NCBI GenBank assembly: GCA_002412715.1
Contig: DHVP01000007.1
Location: 1-56,247 of the forward strand
Origin: Deltaproteobacteria bacterium UBA5205
GTDB taxonomy: Bacteria > Desulfobacterota > Syntrophorhabdia > Syntrophorhabdales > Syntrophorhabdaceae
Direction of reading: 5' to 3'
Length of the DNA: 56,247 nt
A program made the position numbers and the translations under genes. The stretch's first letter is position 1. Every line of letters starts with the position of its first letter. The notes beneath the pieces are model-generated. The model did no database searches and was not told the DNA's origin. It worked only from the letters and a program-made list of their open reading frames with translations. Of this stretch, positions 33,689-42,436 are shown piece by piece.

Positions 33689-34819
33689 TTACCAGCCTCT
33701 CTTAAGATAACTGTCAAAAAGGGGGTCTATCACACGATAACGACCGTCATCGTCACTTCTTTCTACAAGATCAAGGGTGATAAGTTTTTTATGGGCCGCC
33801 TGGGTGCTTCCCGGCGACGTAAATTTGTGACGGATCATGAATTTCGGATTTAACGGATTCGGGAACGGTTCTTTGGCCAGTGCGTATAAGAGCTGCTTTT
33901 GAATGATCGAAAGACCTGATAATATCGACTCATAAAACGGCGTGTCAATCTTAACAATTGAGGACAGTGCTTTTTCACAATCCCTGGCTGTCATGGTCTT
34001 TTCATCGCTCTGTTCCCACATATCAAAGGGGATACGCTGAATGTAATAGGGGTAGCCCCCTACCCTGTCATATACAAGTTCTGCAATCTCGGAGGGGCAT
34101 TCCTTACCGCCCGCAAGGAAACGGTCTACGATAAACTCGACGGCCTCCTTCCTGGGGAGCGGATCAAGGGGATAGTTGACCGTGCTCTTGTAAAATGGCC
34201 GTTTCTGCTCATTGAACATGTCAAGCAAGAGCCGGCGCCTGCTGCCGACAAAAAAGTAGCTTACGTTCCTGTGCGTCTGTATCTGGGAGCGAAGAACTCC
34301 TTCAATCTTGACAGAATCCTTGAGGGTGGTGATCTCTTGAAACTCATCGAGAACCACGTGAAAACCATTCATATGTTCCCTGGCAAAAGCGCCAAAAAGG
34401 TCAAAGGTCTCCTTCAGGAGATCGAGGCCGCTGTGCTGGGTTGTTTGTTCCACGGTGATCTGAAACCCCGAATCAGGATCCGGCCTGATGACCGGTCGCC
34501 AGATCTTGATAAACTTCATCGCTTTCTTAAACAGGCTTTCATCTTTATGACAATAGGCATATAAGTGTTCCGCAAGCCTGTTTGCAACTTCACCAATGCT
34601 GACCAGGCCGAAGAAATCCGCGTAAATGGTCATGACCCCCTTGTCCTGCAGTTCTTTCTGAACACGTTTGATCAAAGAGGTCTTTCCATAGCGGCGCGGC
34701 GAATAGAGGACGACATTTGAGAAACTCGAGGCATATGATGCCAACTCCCTGAGTTCGACCGTTCTGTCACAGAATGGTTCGTCCGCTTCTATTTCTCTTA
34801 TTACAAAAGGGTTTCTCAT
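33689..34819 (-). CDS. Archaeal-type ATPase (ATPase_2/STAND-like) with C-terminal winged helix
   Basis: Encodes 376 residues with an AGGAG site before ATG 34819. Walker A is SPRRYGKTSL (about residues 40-49) and Walker B is FHVVLDEFQEI (about 155-165); YFFVGSRRRLL and the arginine-rich stretch near 190-200 fit the sensor region. The conserved YPYYIQRIPFDMWE follows near 265. The last 90 residues look like a winged helix (QKQLLYALAKEP, KKLITLDLVERSDDDGRYRV, DPLFDSYL). These solitary ATPases are common in archaea and some anaerobic bacteria and have no assigned role. A striking set of operator-like repeats lies directly upstream (separate entry), suggesting self-regulation by the DNA-binding end, which is inference. 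Confidence 0.85.
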   Translation of the reverse strand: MRNPFVIREIEADEPFCDRTVELRELASYASSFSNVVLYSPRRYGKTSLIKRVQKELQDKGVMTIYADFFGLVSIGEVANRLAEHLYAYCHKDESLFKKAMKFIKIWRPVIRPDPDSGFQITVEQTTQHSGLDLLKETFDLFGAFAREHMNGFHVVLDEFQEITTLKDSVKIEGVLRSQIQTHRNVSYFFVGSRRRLLLDMFNEQKRPFYKSTVNYPLDPLPRKEAVEFIVDRFLAGGKECPSEIAELVYDRVGGYPYYIQRIPFDMWEQSDEKTMTARDCEKALSSIVKIDTPFYESILSGLSIIQKQLLYALAKEPFPNPLNPKFMIRHKFTSPGSTQAAHKKLITLDLVERSDDDGRYRVIDPLFDSYLKRGW

Positions 34820-34844
34820 AATGTTCTCCTGGGCTGCATGTTAC

Positions 34845-34935
34845 GACTACATTATAGAGACTATATTATAGATGTGTCAAGGCATAATGGTTACGGTTCA
34901 CCAGGCACGACTATATTATAGAGACTACTTTATAG
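34845..34935. repeat. Four copies of a 13-mer carrying TATAAT, in two tandem pairs
   Basis: On the minus strand the consensus is CTATAAWRTAGTC. On the + strand the copies start at 34845, 34859, 34909 and 34923: pairs 14 bp apart, the pairs 64 bp apart. The four differ only at three positions. Each minus-strand copy contains TATAAT or TATAAA, so each could act as a -10 box for the leftward ATPase gene whose start is 26 bases from the nearest copy. Direct repeats overlapping a promoter are typical operators. Confidence 0.75.
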
Positions 34936-35132
34936 TGACGGTTGCAAAAGCGGGGAAGTTCCTCGCCAGAATCACTGCCCGGATGAGATTATCTTCGTCC
35001 CGTTCATGCACCGGAGCTGATTCTCTCCGGTAGTTGGGTTCGTAAAGAGGGTATCGGTGCTGCCGTCACCGCCAGGAGTAGAGAGGAGGAGTACAAGATC
35101 AAGGTAATCGCGTGTCAGCCTGCCGAATTCCC
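34936..35132. other. Intergenic region with a 7-bp hairpin
   Basis: ACCGGAG (35010-35016) and CTCCGGT (35025-35031) form a perfect hairpin with an eight-base loop, 3' of the leftward cstA gene. No T-run follows, so it is not a standard terminator. I see no gene here. Confidence 0.4.
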
Positions 35133-36995
35133 CTACTCTTTGTTATTTGGATTCTCGTCCTCGACCCTGACCAGTACATAATCCCCCCATTTATCCGTGA
35201 CCATATCCTCGACCCGGAGCAGGTTTCTTATCCGTATGCCCGCAGAAACCATGATGATAAGGATCAGGAACATGATGACACCGCAGAGAAACGCCAGCAG
35301 ATAGTGGTTTTCCGGCAGGTAGTTGACGGTTATGTTGATGTACCCGGCCCAGAGCGTGATAATTGCCATGGCAATACCGGGGATAAGGGTTATCCATACA
35401 TATTTCTCCCTGCCGAGACGCACCAGCATCGTGCTTACAATGATCAGGGCGCAGGCGGCCAGAAGCTGGTTGCTGATCCCGAAGAGCGGCCAGATCGTCG
35501 CTATCGAACCGGTGTAGAGCAGATAGCCCCACATGAAGGTGAAAACAAGTCCCATGATCGTCATTCCCGGAAGCCAGTTATGGTCATTGAACTTCGGGAC
35601 AAAGATACCCGCGATTTCCTGCAGCAGGAACCTGCCGGCCCGTGTCCCCGCGTCAATAAGGGTCAGGATGAATACGGCCTCGAACATTATGGCGAAATGG
35701 TACCAGTAGGATATCAGCTTATCCATGGTGGGAACGCTCGAGAATATATAGGCTATCCCCACGGCAAGGGACACGGACCCTCCCGGCCTGCCCTGGAGCT
35801 GCTCCTCGATCATGCTGGAAAGCCAGGGGAGATCCAAGGGTTTCATCCCCAGTTTCGAGTACATTTCAGCCGTTGAGTTGATCGCGAAGTAGTCGGCGGG
35901 CACAAGGACACAGGCCGCCACGAGGGCCATCATGGCCACGACGCCTTCAAAGAGCATGGCGCCGTACCCAACGAAGAGGATGTCCTTTTCGCTCCCTATC
36001 ATCTTCGGTGTCGTCCCCGACGCGATGGTGGCGTGGAACCCCGAGATCGCTCCGCAGGCGATGGTTATGAAGAGAAAGGGGAAGACGCCTCCCGGGACGA
36101 CCGGGCCGCCTCCATGAAAATACTGGGTGAACGCCGGCATCTGGAAGCTCGGGCGCAGAAAAAGGATTCCGGTGGCGAGGGCCCCGATGGTCACAATTTT
36201 GAGGAAGGTGGAGAGGTAATCCCTCGGGGCGAGGAGAAGCCATACGGGCAGCACCGAGGCGGCAAAGGCGTAGACGGGGAGCAATACCGATATCTGTTTC
36301 TTGCTCAACCTGAAAAAAGATGCCAGCTCAGGAAATTCGGTCACGAGCCTGCCGAAGAACACGGCCGAGAACAACATCCCGATGCCGAAAATACTCGCGA
36401 TGATCACGGCCTTGTTTCCGGGTCTCCTCATGATGACGCCCATGATCAAAGCAGCCGGTATGGTGGTGGCGACGACGAGTGTCCCCCAGGGGCTGTCGGC
36501 CAGGGCGTTCGTCATGGCTATCGAAGCGCCGGCAATGGTCAGGATGAGGATCAGGAGAAACGCTACGGAAGAAACCGTGCCCGCGGTCTTTCCAATTTCG
36601 CTTTTGGCGATAACGGCAAGGCTCTCTCCCCTGTGTCGGACCGAAGCGAAAAGCACGACGATGTCATGGACGGCGCCCCCGACCACGGCCCCTATCAGGA
36701 TCCACAGCGCGCCGGGCAAAAATCCGAACTGGGCGGCAAGAACCGGCCCGGTGAGCGGTCCGGCTCCCGCTATCGCGGCAAAATGATGCCCGAAAAGGAC
36801 GAGCCTGTTCGTCTTGTGGTAATCCAGTCCGTCGGCCATGGTAACGGAAGGCGTCGGCCGCGACGGATCCACCCGCAGGACCTTGGTGGCTATGAAAAGT
36901 CCGTAGAACCTGTAGGCTACGGCGAAAACACACAGCGCCGCGAAAACGAACACGGCGGGGCTCATCAGAGTGGAGAAAAATCGGTTGAACGGCAC
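35133..36995 (-). CDS. cstA: Carbon starvation protein CstA, peptide/pyruvate transporter family
   Basis: Encodes 620 residues with about 16 hydrophobic helices, in the inner membrane. Conserved CstA segments are present: YRFYGLFIATKVLRVD, GHHFAAIAGAGPLTGPVLAA, GGAVHDIVVLFASVRHRG, GAISGFHATIASGTTPKM, FVGYGAMLFEGVVAM and LFGISNQLLAACAL. The family takes up peptides or pyruvate. The GTG at 36995 is the longest start but has a poor ribosome site; ATG ten codons later (MSPAVFVF) is possible. The length is close to that of short CstA members (about 550-700). It is divergent from the metallophosphoesterase gene, and no two-component partner of the BtsSR type is next to it. Confidence 0.92.
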   Translation of the reverse strand: MPFNRFFSTLMSPAVFVFAALCVFAVAYRFYGLFIATKVLRVDPSRPTPSVTMADGLDYHKTNRLVLFGHHFAAIAGAGPLTGPVLAAQFGFLPGALWILIGAVVGGAVHDIVVLFASVRHRGESLAVIAKSEIGKTAGTVSSVAFLLILILTIAGASIAMTNALADSPWGTLVVATTIPAALIMGVIMRRPGNKAVIIASIFGIGMLFSAVFFGRLVTEFPELASFFRLSKKQISVLLPVYAFAASVLPVWLLLAPRDYLSTFLKIVTIGALATGILFLRPSFQMPAFTQYFHGGGPVVPGGVFPFLFITIACGAISGFHATIASGTTPKMIGSEKDILFVGYGAMLFEGVVAMMALVAACVLVPADYFAINSTAEMYSKLGMKPLDLPWLSSMIEEQLQGRPGGSVSLAVGIAYIFSSVPTMDKLISYWYHFAIMFEAVFILTLIDAGTRAGRFLLQEIAGIFVPKFNDHNWLPGMTIMGLVFTFMWGYLLYTGSIATIWPLFGISNQLLAACALIIVSTMLVRLGREKYVWITLIPGIAMAIITLWAGYINITVNYLPENHYLLAFLCGVIMFLILIIMVSAGIRIRNLLRVEDMVTDKWGDYVLVRVEDENPNNKE

Positions 36996-37167
36996 TCAAT
37001 ACGAATACCACAAGAGAAGCATGCTGGCAACGGCGTTTTTCGTGAGACAACGTAGCCTGTCAGGAGCTTCCTGATCTTCCTATTTTCTTAAGATTTGCGC
37101 AATTACCCCGATACTTTAAGGGGATGGATAATTTCCATCATATCACGATTGTAACGAAAAGGAGCCT

Positions 37168-38955
37168 ATGAAACCATCGCATGAATTCAAAAACTGGTGT
37201 CTGATCTTTCTAGCCGGCATGCTTATCTTCTCTTTGACGGGATACTCATTATGCAGCGCCGGACCGAAAGATCAGCCCAAAGGATACCCCATCGCTTCTG
37301 ATGTTCTTACAACACGCCAGAAGACCATCGTGCCTGCCCCGACACCTTCGACAAAGATCTCTCTCCATGAAGTCTCAAAATACGATCAATATGGGTATGG
37401 CGTCTGGAAGGACGGCAAAGGTATCGATGATGGAAAACGGACCGATATCATGCCGGCCGGTTATACCGGTGCATCGGTTACAAGGAAAGTAAGGCTGCTG
37501 AATTTCTTTACCATATCCGACATCCATATCACCGACAAAGAGTCGCCCTCTCAGTTGATCTACCTTCAACAATTATACTACCCTGACCTCCTCCCGGCCC
37601 CCTTTGACAAACTGGGCAACTATCCGTGGTCATGGGAGACCTCCGTGTATTCACCGGTCATGCTCTATACGACCCATGTTCTCGACGCGGCCGTCCAGAC
37701 GGTAAACGCCATTCACAAGAAGGATCCCTTCGATTTTGGCATCTCCCTCGGCGACACCTGCAACAGTACTCAATACAACGAGTTGAGATGGTATATCGAT
37801 GTCCTTGACGGCAAGGTCATCACCCCGAGTTCCGGTGCTCATGCCGGGGCCGACAGCATCGATTATCAGAAACCTTACAAGGCAGCGGGGCTTGACAGGA
37901 CGATACCCTGGTATCAGGCCATGGGCAACCACGATCACTTCTTGATCGGTTCTATCCCCGTGAACGAGAGCCTTCGGAAGTCCTACATCAGCGACACGGT
38001 CTTCGCTACGGGAGACGTTCTCCTCAACCCCAGGAACATAAACAAACCCGATTACTATATGGGCGTTCTCGACGGTTCAACGCCTTACGGCACCATTATC
38101 GGTGCAGGGCCTGTCGGAAAGTTCAGCAGCCCTCCGAAGGTTGTGTCCGACCCGAACCGCCGTTCACTTTTGAGAACGGAATGGATGCAGGAATTCTTCA
38201 AGTCATCCTCAAATCCCGTGGGTCACGGTTTCAATCTCGTCGACGCCAGGAACGGTTTTGCCTGTTACAGCTTCGTGCCGAAATCGACTGTACCGGTCAA
38301 GATCATCGTGCTTGACGATACCCAGAGGGAGGATGATGGCTCCGCCGACATCCACGGACATGGCTTCCTTGATAAGGCACGGTATGACTGGCTCAAGAAG
38401 GAGCTCGCCGACGGTCAGGCTGCCGGCCAGCTCATGATCATTGCCGCGCACATACCGATAGGCGTCGAAAAGCCCGGTTCCGAGCTTGGCTGGTGGACGG
38501 ATCCTCAAAACGCCGTATCCCTGCCGGGTCTGGTCACAGAACTCCAAAAACATCCCAATTTCATCCTCTGGGTCGCCGGACATCGCCATACAAATGTCGT
38601 TAAGGCATTTCCCGGCACCGCCCCGGAGAACGGTTTCTGGCAGGTTGAAACTTCATCGCTCAGGGATTTCCCTCAGCAGTTCCGGACCTTTGAGATCTAT
38701 CTCAACAGCGACAATACAGTATCGATAATAATGACCAATGTTGACCCGGCAGTCAAAGAGGGAACACCCGCTGCGAAATCGCGTTCCTATGCCGTGGCGA
38801 CGCAGCAGATAATCAATAATAATGTATTCACCAGCAATCCAACCAGCGATCCAAGCATAAAGCCGATGCCTACCGGCTCGTATAATGCAGAACTTGTGAA
38901 GAAATTGAGCCCTGAAATGACATTGAAAATGCAGAAAGTCTATGGAACCAAATAA
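37168..38955 (+). CDS. TIGR03768-type exported metallophosphoesterase
   Basis: Encodes 595 residues; ATG 37168 follows AAAAGGAGCC. Residues 1-31 are a signal peptide (CLIFLAGMLIFSLTGYSLCS). The calcineurin-like motifs appear in order: FFTISDIHITD (about 113-123), GISLGDTCNS (about 189-198), AMGNHDHF (about 251-258), IIAAHIPIG (about 425-433) and WVAGHRHTNV (about 471-480). These supply the Asp, His and Asn ligands of a two-metal site. The enzyme should hydrolyse phosphate esters in the periplasm; the substrate is not known. A barrel-type outer-membrane protein follows 66 bases later on the same strand, so the pair may form a phosphate or phospholipid scavenging unit. Confidence 0.9.
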   Translation: MKPSHEFKNWCLIFLAGMLIFSLTGYSLCSAGPKDQPKGYPIASDVLTTRQKTIVPAPTPSTKISLHEVSKYDQYGYGVWKDGKGIDDGKRTDIMPAGYTGASVTRKVRLLNFFTISDIHITDKESPSQLIYLQQLYYPDLLPAPFDKLGNYPWSWETSVYSPVMLYTTHVLDAAVQTVNAIHKKDPFDFGISLGDTCNSTQYNELRWYIDVLDGKVITPSSGAHAGADSIDYQKPYKAAGLDRTIPWYQAMGNHDHFLIGSIPVNESLRKSYISDTVFATGDVLLNPRNINKPDYYMGVLDGSTPYGTIIGAGPVGKFSSPPKVVSDPNRRSLLRTEWMQEFFKSSSNPVGHGFNLVDARNGFACYSFVPKSTVPVKIIVLDDTQREDDGSADIHGHGFLDKARYDWLKKELADGQAAGQLMIIAAHIPIGVEKPGSELGWWTDPQNAVSLPGLVTELQKHPNFILWVAGHRHTNVVKAFPGTAPENGFWQVETSSLRDFPQQFRTFEIYLNSDNTVSIIMTNVDPAVKEGTPAAKSRSYAVATQQIINNNVFTSNPTSDPSIKPMPTGSYNAELVKKLSPEMTLKMQKVYGTK

Positions 38956-39021
38956 TTCCATTGCTGCACGTCCCGGGTTTTCCGTAGAGAGCGCCATAGC
39001 CCGATGATTGGAGGAACTGGT

Positions 39022-39843
39022 ATGAGAAACACGGTAAGATCAATAGTATGTGCTCTGGCATTAGTGCTCGCCGCGCTGCCGGCCTACAGCCAGACCGCCG
39101 GGCAGCCCGGTCCCAATCCAAACGTTTCCGCAACCCAGGGTAAGCCTGCATCCACGAACGGAAGTGCCTGGGAATTCCGCCTTATACCCTACACCTGGAT
39201 GATCTCCCTGGACACGAAGACGACGGTCCGCAGCCACACCGCAGACATGAAGATACCCTTTTCCGATATCCTTCGAGATATGAATCTTGCAGGCCAGGTG
39301 CACTTTGAGGCCCAGAAAGGGAAGTGGGGGTTCTTTATTGACCCGACGTACCTGAAGCTGTCTCAGGACGGGACACTTCGGGATGGCAGAGAGACGAGAG
39401 TACAAATTGAACAGTGGCTGGTCGAGATGGGTGGCATGTACCAATTAGGAAAGTGGTCCCTTGATGGAAAGGGGAAACGTTCAATGACCGTTGATGCCCT
39501 GGGAGGCGGTCGTTACTGGTATTTAAGTGCCAACCTGGACTTTGGCAGCACCACAAATCCTTCCAAATCAACCCAGTGGGTCGACCCCTTCCTCGGTGCC
39601 CGTCTCAATGCGGATATCACGGAAAAACTGTTGTTCAATATACGGGGTGATGTCGGAGGCTTCGGCGTCGGTTCTGATTTCAGCTGGAATGCCCTTGCTG
39701 TCTTTGGCTATCGCTTTACCAATAGCATCACCGGCTTACTTGGATACCGAGCCCTCTATGTCGACTACAAGGCAGGGACAAGCAGTATCAGGTATAATAT
39801 GACTATCCATGGTCCTACAGTGGGGCTGTCCTTTTCGTTTTAG
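39022..39843 (+). CDS. Outer-membrane beta-barrel protein
   Basis: Encodes 273 residues from ATG 39022, six bases after GGAGGA; an in-frame ATG 18 bases upstream lacks a site. A signal peptide (RSIVCALALVLAALPAYSQ) is followed by a Pro/Ser/Asn-rich linker (about 24-45) and then alternating hydrophobic strands to the C-terminal Phe (TVGLSFSF), the pattern of outer-membrane barrels. No passenger or catalytic residues are seen. Short motifs such as WEFRLIPYTWMISLD and FGYRFTNSITGLLGYRALYV resemble uncharacterised barrels found in Proteobacteria. It probably belongs to the same transcript as the upstream metallophosphoesterase. Confidence 0.82.
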   Translation: MRNTVRSIVCALALVLAALPAYSQTAGQPGPNPNVSATQGKPASTNGSAWEFRLIPYTWMISLDTKTTVRSHTADMKIPFSDILRDMNLAGQVHFEAQKGKWGFFIDPTYLKLSQDGTLRDGRETRVQIEQWLVEMGGMYQLGKWSLDGKGKRSMTVDALGGGRYWYLSANLDFGSTTNPSKSTQWVDPFLGARLNADITEKLLFNIRGDVGGFGVGSDFSWNALAVFGYRFTNSITGLLGYRALYVDYKAGTSSIRYNMTIHGPTVGLSFSF

Positions 39844-40052
39844 AGAACCCCGGGCTGAGGTAACAATTTACACAGCGTGGCCTTCGGTATACGCGGCGCT
39901 TATCTCCCGGTGATGCATTATCTATTTTTGGTTATATGAGTGTCCGGTTAAAAGGGGGCTACTACACCGATATCTCAAAACCGCACAAGGCAACTGGGAT
40001 TAGATGCGACATTAACGAAGGGTCTTCAAATGTTTTGGTGGGCTGCCGCCCC

Positions 40053-40574
40053 TTATTTTGAAGGGATAACTGTGATTTTAATTGATGCAGCGCCGCCGGC
40101 GCCGAAACCGATAAATTCTCCGGCTGCGTTGAAACTCACCGTTAGCTCAACCTTGCCAATATTGTATCGGCTGGCCATAAGGGCAGATATTTCGTCACAC
40201 ATATCTACTATCTCACCTTTTGCCCTCTCGAACCCTCTTTTCAGGGCAGACGCTGAGACTGTTTTTTGCTGTTCCTGCGGCAACGGCCTTTTATCGTTGG
40301 ATCCAAATCCAAACTCCCTTTTTGGCCGGTCAAAGGAGGAAAAAGATTTTCCTTCCCTGTGTCCCCGTAAATCGCCACGGCTTCGATCTGCCTTCTCGGG
40401 CAGGTCTCTTGTCCTTCCTGATGGAGTAAAATGTTCAGATGATCTGTCTCTGCGCCCACGGGAGGCGTCGGCGCTTCGGTCTGCCTTCTCAGGCAGGCTC
40501 TTTCGCGGCCTTTTCGGCGGGTCTAATGGTCCTGACTTAGCTTCGTATCTATCTTTTCCAGATCGTTTGGGCAT
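40053..40574 (-). CDS. Basic low-complexity protein with conserved beta-rich C-terminal domain
   Basis: Encodes 173 residues. The first 100 are rich in Lys, Arg, Asp, Ser and Pro and contain two imperfect repeats built around LPEKADRS (about residues 27-34 and 58-65), probably disordered. The C-terminal 60 residues are compact: an amphipathic helix (RAKGEIVDMCDEISALMASR) then strands VELTVSFNAAGEFIGFGAGG and ASIKITVIP. This end resembles the small 'peptidase co-occurring' beta domains found in bacterial conflict-type gene sets, but the match is from memory and weak. The start at 40574 has no strong ribosome site. The next leftward gene is far away, so it may be alone. Confidence 0.6.
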   Translation of the reverse strand: MPKRSGKDRYEAKSGPLDPPKRPRKSLPEKADRSADASRGRRDRSSEHFTPSGRTRDLPEKADRSRGDLRGHREGKSFSSFDRPKREFGFGSNDKRPLPQEQQKTVSASALKRGFERAKGEIVDMCDEISALMASRYNIGKVELTVSFNAAGEFIGFGAGGAASIKITVIPSK

Positions 40575-40692
40575 AACGGCATAGTATCGTCTATTAGCGG
40601 CTGGTTTGCAAGGTAATAAAGAGAATGCCTCTCTTTCTTTCAGTGAAACAAATGGCCGCGTGGGGAGGGGTCACCCGGCTGGGGACCACAAT

Positions 40693-40965
40693 CTAACTTT
40701 GGTATTCCTTCAGCAGCCTGTCCATCTCTTGCCGGTAAAGGGTCTGAAACTCTGGGGACCCGTATGTGAAACCCGGGTTATTACGGAGGATTTCGGAGGC
40801 GACCTTGTCTCTAAAACCGGACTGACGTTCTGAGTCACCGGGATACATCACTTCCGCGACATCACGTTTGTCCTTGTTTTTGATCACGTGAGCTATGGGA
40901 ATGGCCAGGTAAACAATAAGAACGACGACGGCCAATCCTGTTAAAGTGCATATGAATATTGTCAT
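40693..40965 (-). CDS. Small single-pass membrane protein
   Basis: Encodes 90 residues, starting at 40965 after a GAGGAGA site. A membrane helix fills about residues 4-26 (ICTLTGLAVVVLIVYLAIPI). The rest is charged: KNKDKRDVAEVMYPGD, then DKVASEILRNNPGF and YRQEMDRLLKEYQS, all probably cytoplasmic or periplasmic helices. I do not recognise the family. It lies in a leftward set with dodecin and universal stress protein genes, spaced by about 100 bases, so shared stress regulation is possible but not shown. Confidence 0.65.
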   Translation of the reverse strand: MTIFICTLTGLAVVVLIVYLAIPIAHVIKNKDKRDVAEVMYPGDSERQSGFRDKVASEILRNNPGFTYGSPEFQTLYRQEMDRLLKEYQS

Positions 40966-41064
40966 TGCGTCTCCTCACAGGCATTCGATCTTCCAGACAA
41001 TTAGTATGATGGATCAGACACCAGCCGCCACCCAGGCACAATTTCCCCAAAACTGCAGACCAGC

Positions 41065-41274
41065 CTATTTCACCGCGATATACTTGAACGAAATATTGAG
41101 TCTTACCCGGTAGTTCAACACCTTCCCATTTTCTACCGTTACATCCTGTTTCACCACTTCACCAACACGGAGATCGCTGACGCTCTTTGCAGCTGTTTCT
41201 ATCGCCTGCCTTGCTGCATCTTCCCATGATTTGTCGCTCGTACCCACAATCTCGTTAACAACGTAAACGCTCAC
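41065..41274 (-). CDS. Dodecin flavin-binding protein
   Basis: Encodes 69 residues, the full length for dodecins. The sequence has the family order: VNEIVGTSDKSWEDAARQAIETAAKS (one strand then the helix), DLRVGEVVKQDVTVENGKV and YRVRLNISFKY. Dodecins form hollow dodecamers that bind flavins (or CoA) and protect against free-flavin damage. GTG 41274 is the start (translated Met), after a G-rich ribosome site. It is on the same strand as the universal stress protein gene, 83 bases downstream of that gene's stop. Confidence 0.92.
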   Translation of the reverse strand: MSVYVVNEIVGTSDKSWEDAARQAIETAAKSVSDLRVGEVVKQDVTVENGKVLNYRVRLNISFKYIAVK

Positions 41275-41357
41275 AGCAGCCCCCTTATACTCTTATTATG
41301 TTTCTAAAGAACCATATTTTATGCACAATACAGATTGCGTCATGTCAAGACAGTCTA

Positions 41358-41807
41358 TCATTTTGTCAGCAGTACAGGGCATTTGGAACCTTTAAGGACA
41401 TTGCGAGCCACGTTGCCGATAAGGTACCTGGCAACGGCCGATCTCCCGAGAGTTGCGATCACAATGAGGTCGATCCCTTTTTCCATTTCTTCTTTCAGTA
41501 TCTCTTCGTGGGGAATTCCCCAACGGACATGCGTGACTATATCTACGTTTTTAGCCTGCGGAAAGTAGCTAAGCTGCTTCTGCAGGCTGTCTTGAGCCCA
41601 GTCCAGCGCACGATCCTTAATAGAGTGCCGCACCGTCTCTTCGAGGAAAGTAAATTCCAGAATGGAGCGGTAAATATCCCCGTGGACAACATGGAGAAGA
41701 AAGAGCTTTGCCTTATACTGTTGCGCTATATCCAATCCTTGCACTAATGCCCTGTCCGAATATTGCGAAAAATCAGTTGGTACCAAAATCTTGGTTGGCT
41801 TGAGCAT
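41358..41807 (-). CDS. Universal stress protein
   Basis: Encodes 149 residues, a single UspA domain: KILVPTDFSQYSDRAL at the N-terminus, LFLLHVVHGD in strand 2, and the C-terminal nucleotide-binding stretch IATLGRSAVARYLIGNVARN then VLKGSKCPVLL. The usual G-2x-G-9x-G(S/T) ATP motif is altered (GRSAVARYLIGN, no GHxG), so ATP binding is uncertain. ATG 41807 follows a run of G. Usp proteins support survival under starvation and oxygen stress. It is upstream of dodecin in the leftward set. Confidence 0.92.
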   Translation of the reverse strand: MLKPTKILVPTDFSQYSDRALVQGLDIAQQYKAKLFLLHVVHGDIYRSILEFTFLEETVRHSIKDRALDWAQDSLQKQLSYFPQAKNVDIVTHVRWGIPHEEILKEEMEKGIDLIVIATLGRSAVARYLIGNVARNVLKGSKCPVLLTK

Positions 41808-41843
41808 CGTCCCCCCTGCTGCATATAATCTCTGTCTACTCTA

Positions 41844-41849
41844 ATTATA
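41844..41849 (-). promoter_or_regulatory. TATAAT -10 box upstream of the universal stress protein gene
   Basis: A perfect minus-strand TATAAT (41849-41844) lies 37 bases before the start codon. The region 17 bases further upstream (TTCCGC) is a poor -35, so this promoter may need an activator. It is the only good -10 box in the gap at 41808-41966. Confidence 0.35.
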
Positions 41850-41966
41850 GCAGGGTTCCTGTCCCTGCGGAAAGGTCGTCCCAAGCCGTGCAATCCGCTC
41901 GAAAGCTGGGATTAGCATATCACTTTCAGCACTATCTTTGCTTTGCGTGCCAGTCCACCACTCCGT

Positions 41967-42305
41967 TTACTTCTTTTCACGCTCGATCATCTGCTTTTCA
42001 AGCTCCATCTGCTGTTGTTGACGTTGAATCTCAAGCTGTTGCCGCTGCATCTCAAGCTGTTGTCGTTGAATCTCAAGCTGGTGTTGTTGTCGTTGAATCT
42101 CAACTTGTTGTTGCTGCATCTCAAGTTGTCGTCGTTGCATCTCAAGTTGCATCTCAATTTGTTGTTGCCTGTACATCTCCCATGATGTCGCGTCCGGCCT
42201 TCCTTCATATTGATTATATCCCATGGGCTGAGCTGCAGCATTGCTTACTGCCGTGAACGAAACAACGATAGCTACGATGATGGATACTGCCAACGCTCGG
42301 ACCAT
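41967..42305 (-). CDS. Exported Gln-rich coiled-coil protein with heptad repeats
   Basis: Encodes 112 residues. Residues 1-25 are a signal peptide (VRALAVSIIVAIVVSFTAVS, ending NAAAQ). A short neutral stretch (MGYNQYEGRPDATSWEMY) leads to about 60 residues of near-perfect heptads, QLEMQRR-QLEMQQQ-QVEIQRQ and similar, ending in EKQMIEREKK. The hydrophobic Leu/Val/Ile/Met positions recur every seven residues (mostly as two in a 'LEM' or 'VEI' block), so a periplasmic coiled coil is predicted. The underlying DNA is a 21-bp periodic repeat at about 42010-42165. Function is unknown; similar repeats occur in exported stress-type proteins. It is divergent from the P-type ATPase. Confidence 0.7.
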   Translation of the reverse strand: MVRALAVSIIVAIVVSFTAVSNAAAQPMGYNQYEGRPDATSWEMYRQQQIEMQLEMQRRQLEMQQQQVEIQRQQHQLEIQRQQLEMQRQQLEIQRQQQQMELEKQMIEREKK

Positions 42306-42436
42306 AGTTGTCCCCTTTTCTTATGTTAATTCAGGTATTAATGCAACTATGGTGCCGCATTCGACGAATGTCAACCAAGAGGTTTCTTTCGCGTGGGCCC
42401 TCTTCGGGTCACCCATACTGTATTCTATTATAGTAC

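Noticed and set aside
33349..33717. A 122-codon minus-strand frame opposite the Rnk-like gene
   Set aside because: The + strand shows clear Rnk/GreA family blocks over the same bases; the minus-strand product has no recognisable motif.
42000..42185. Leu-rich frame on the + strand opposite the coiled-coil gene
   Set aside because: It is the complement of the 21-bp heptad repeat and has no start site; the minus-strand frame has a signal peptide.
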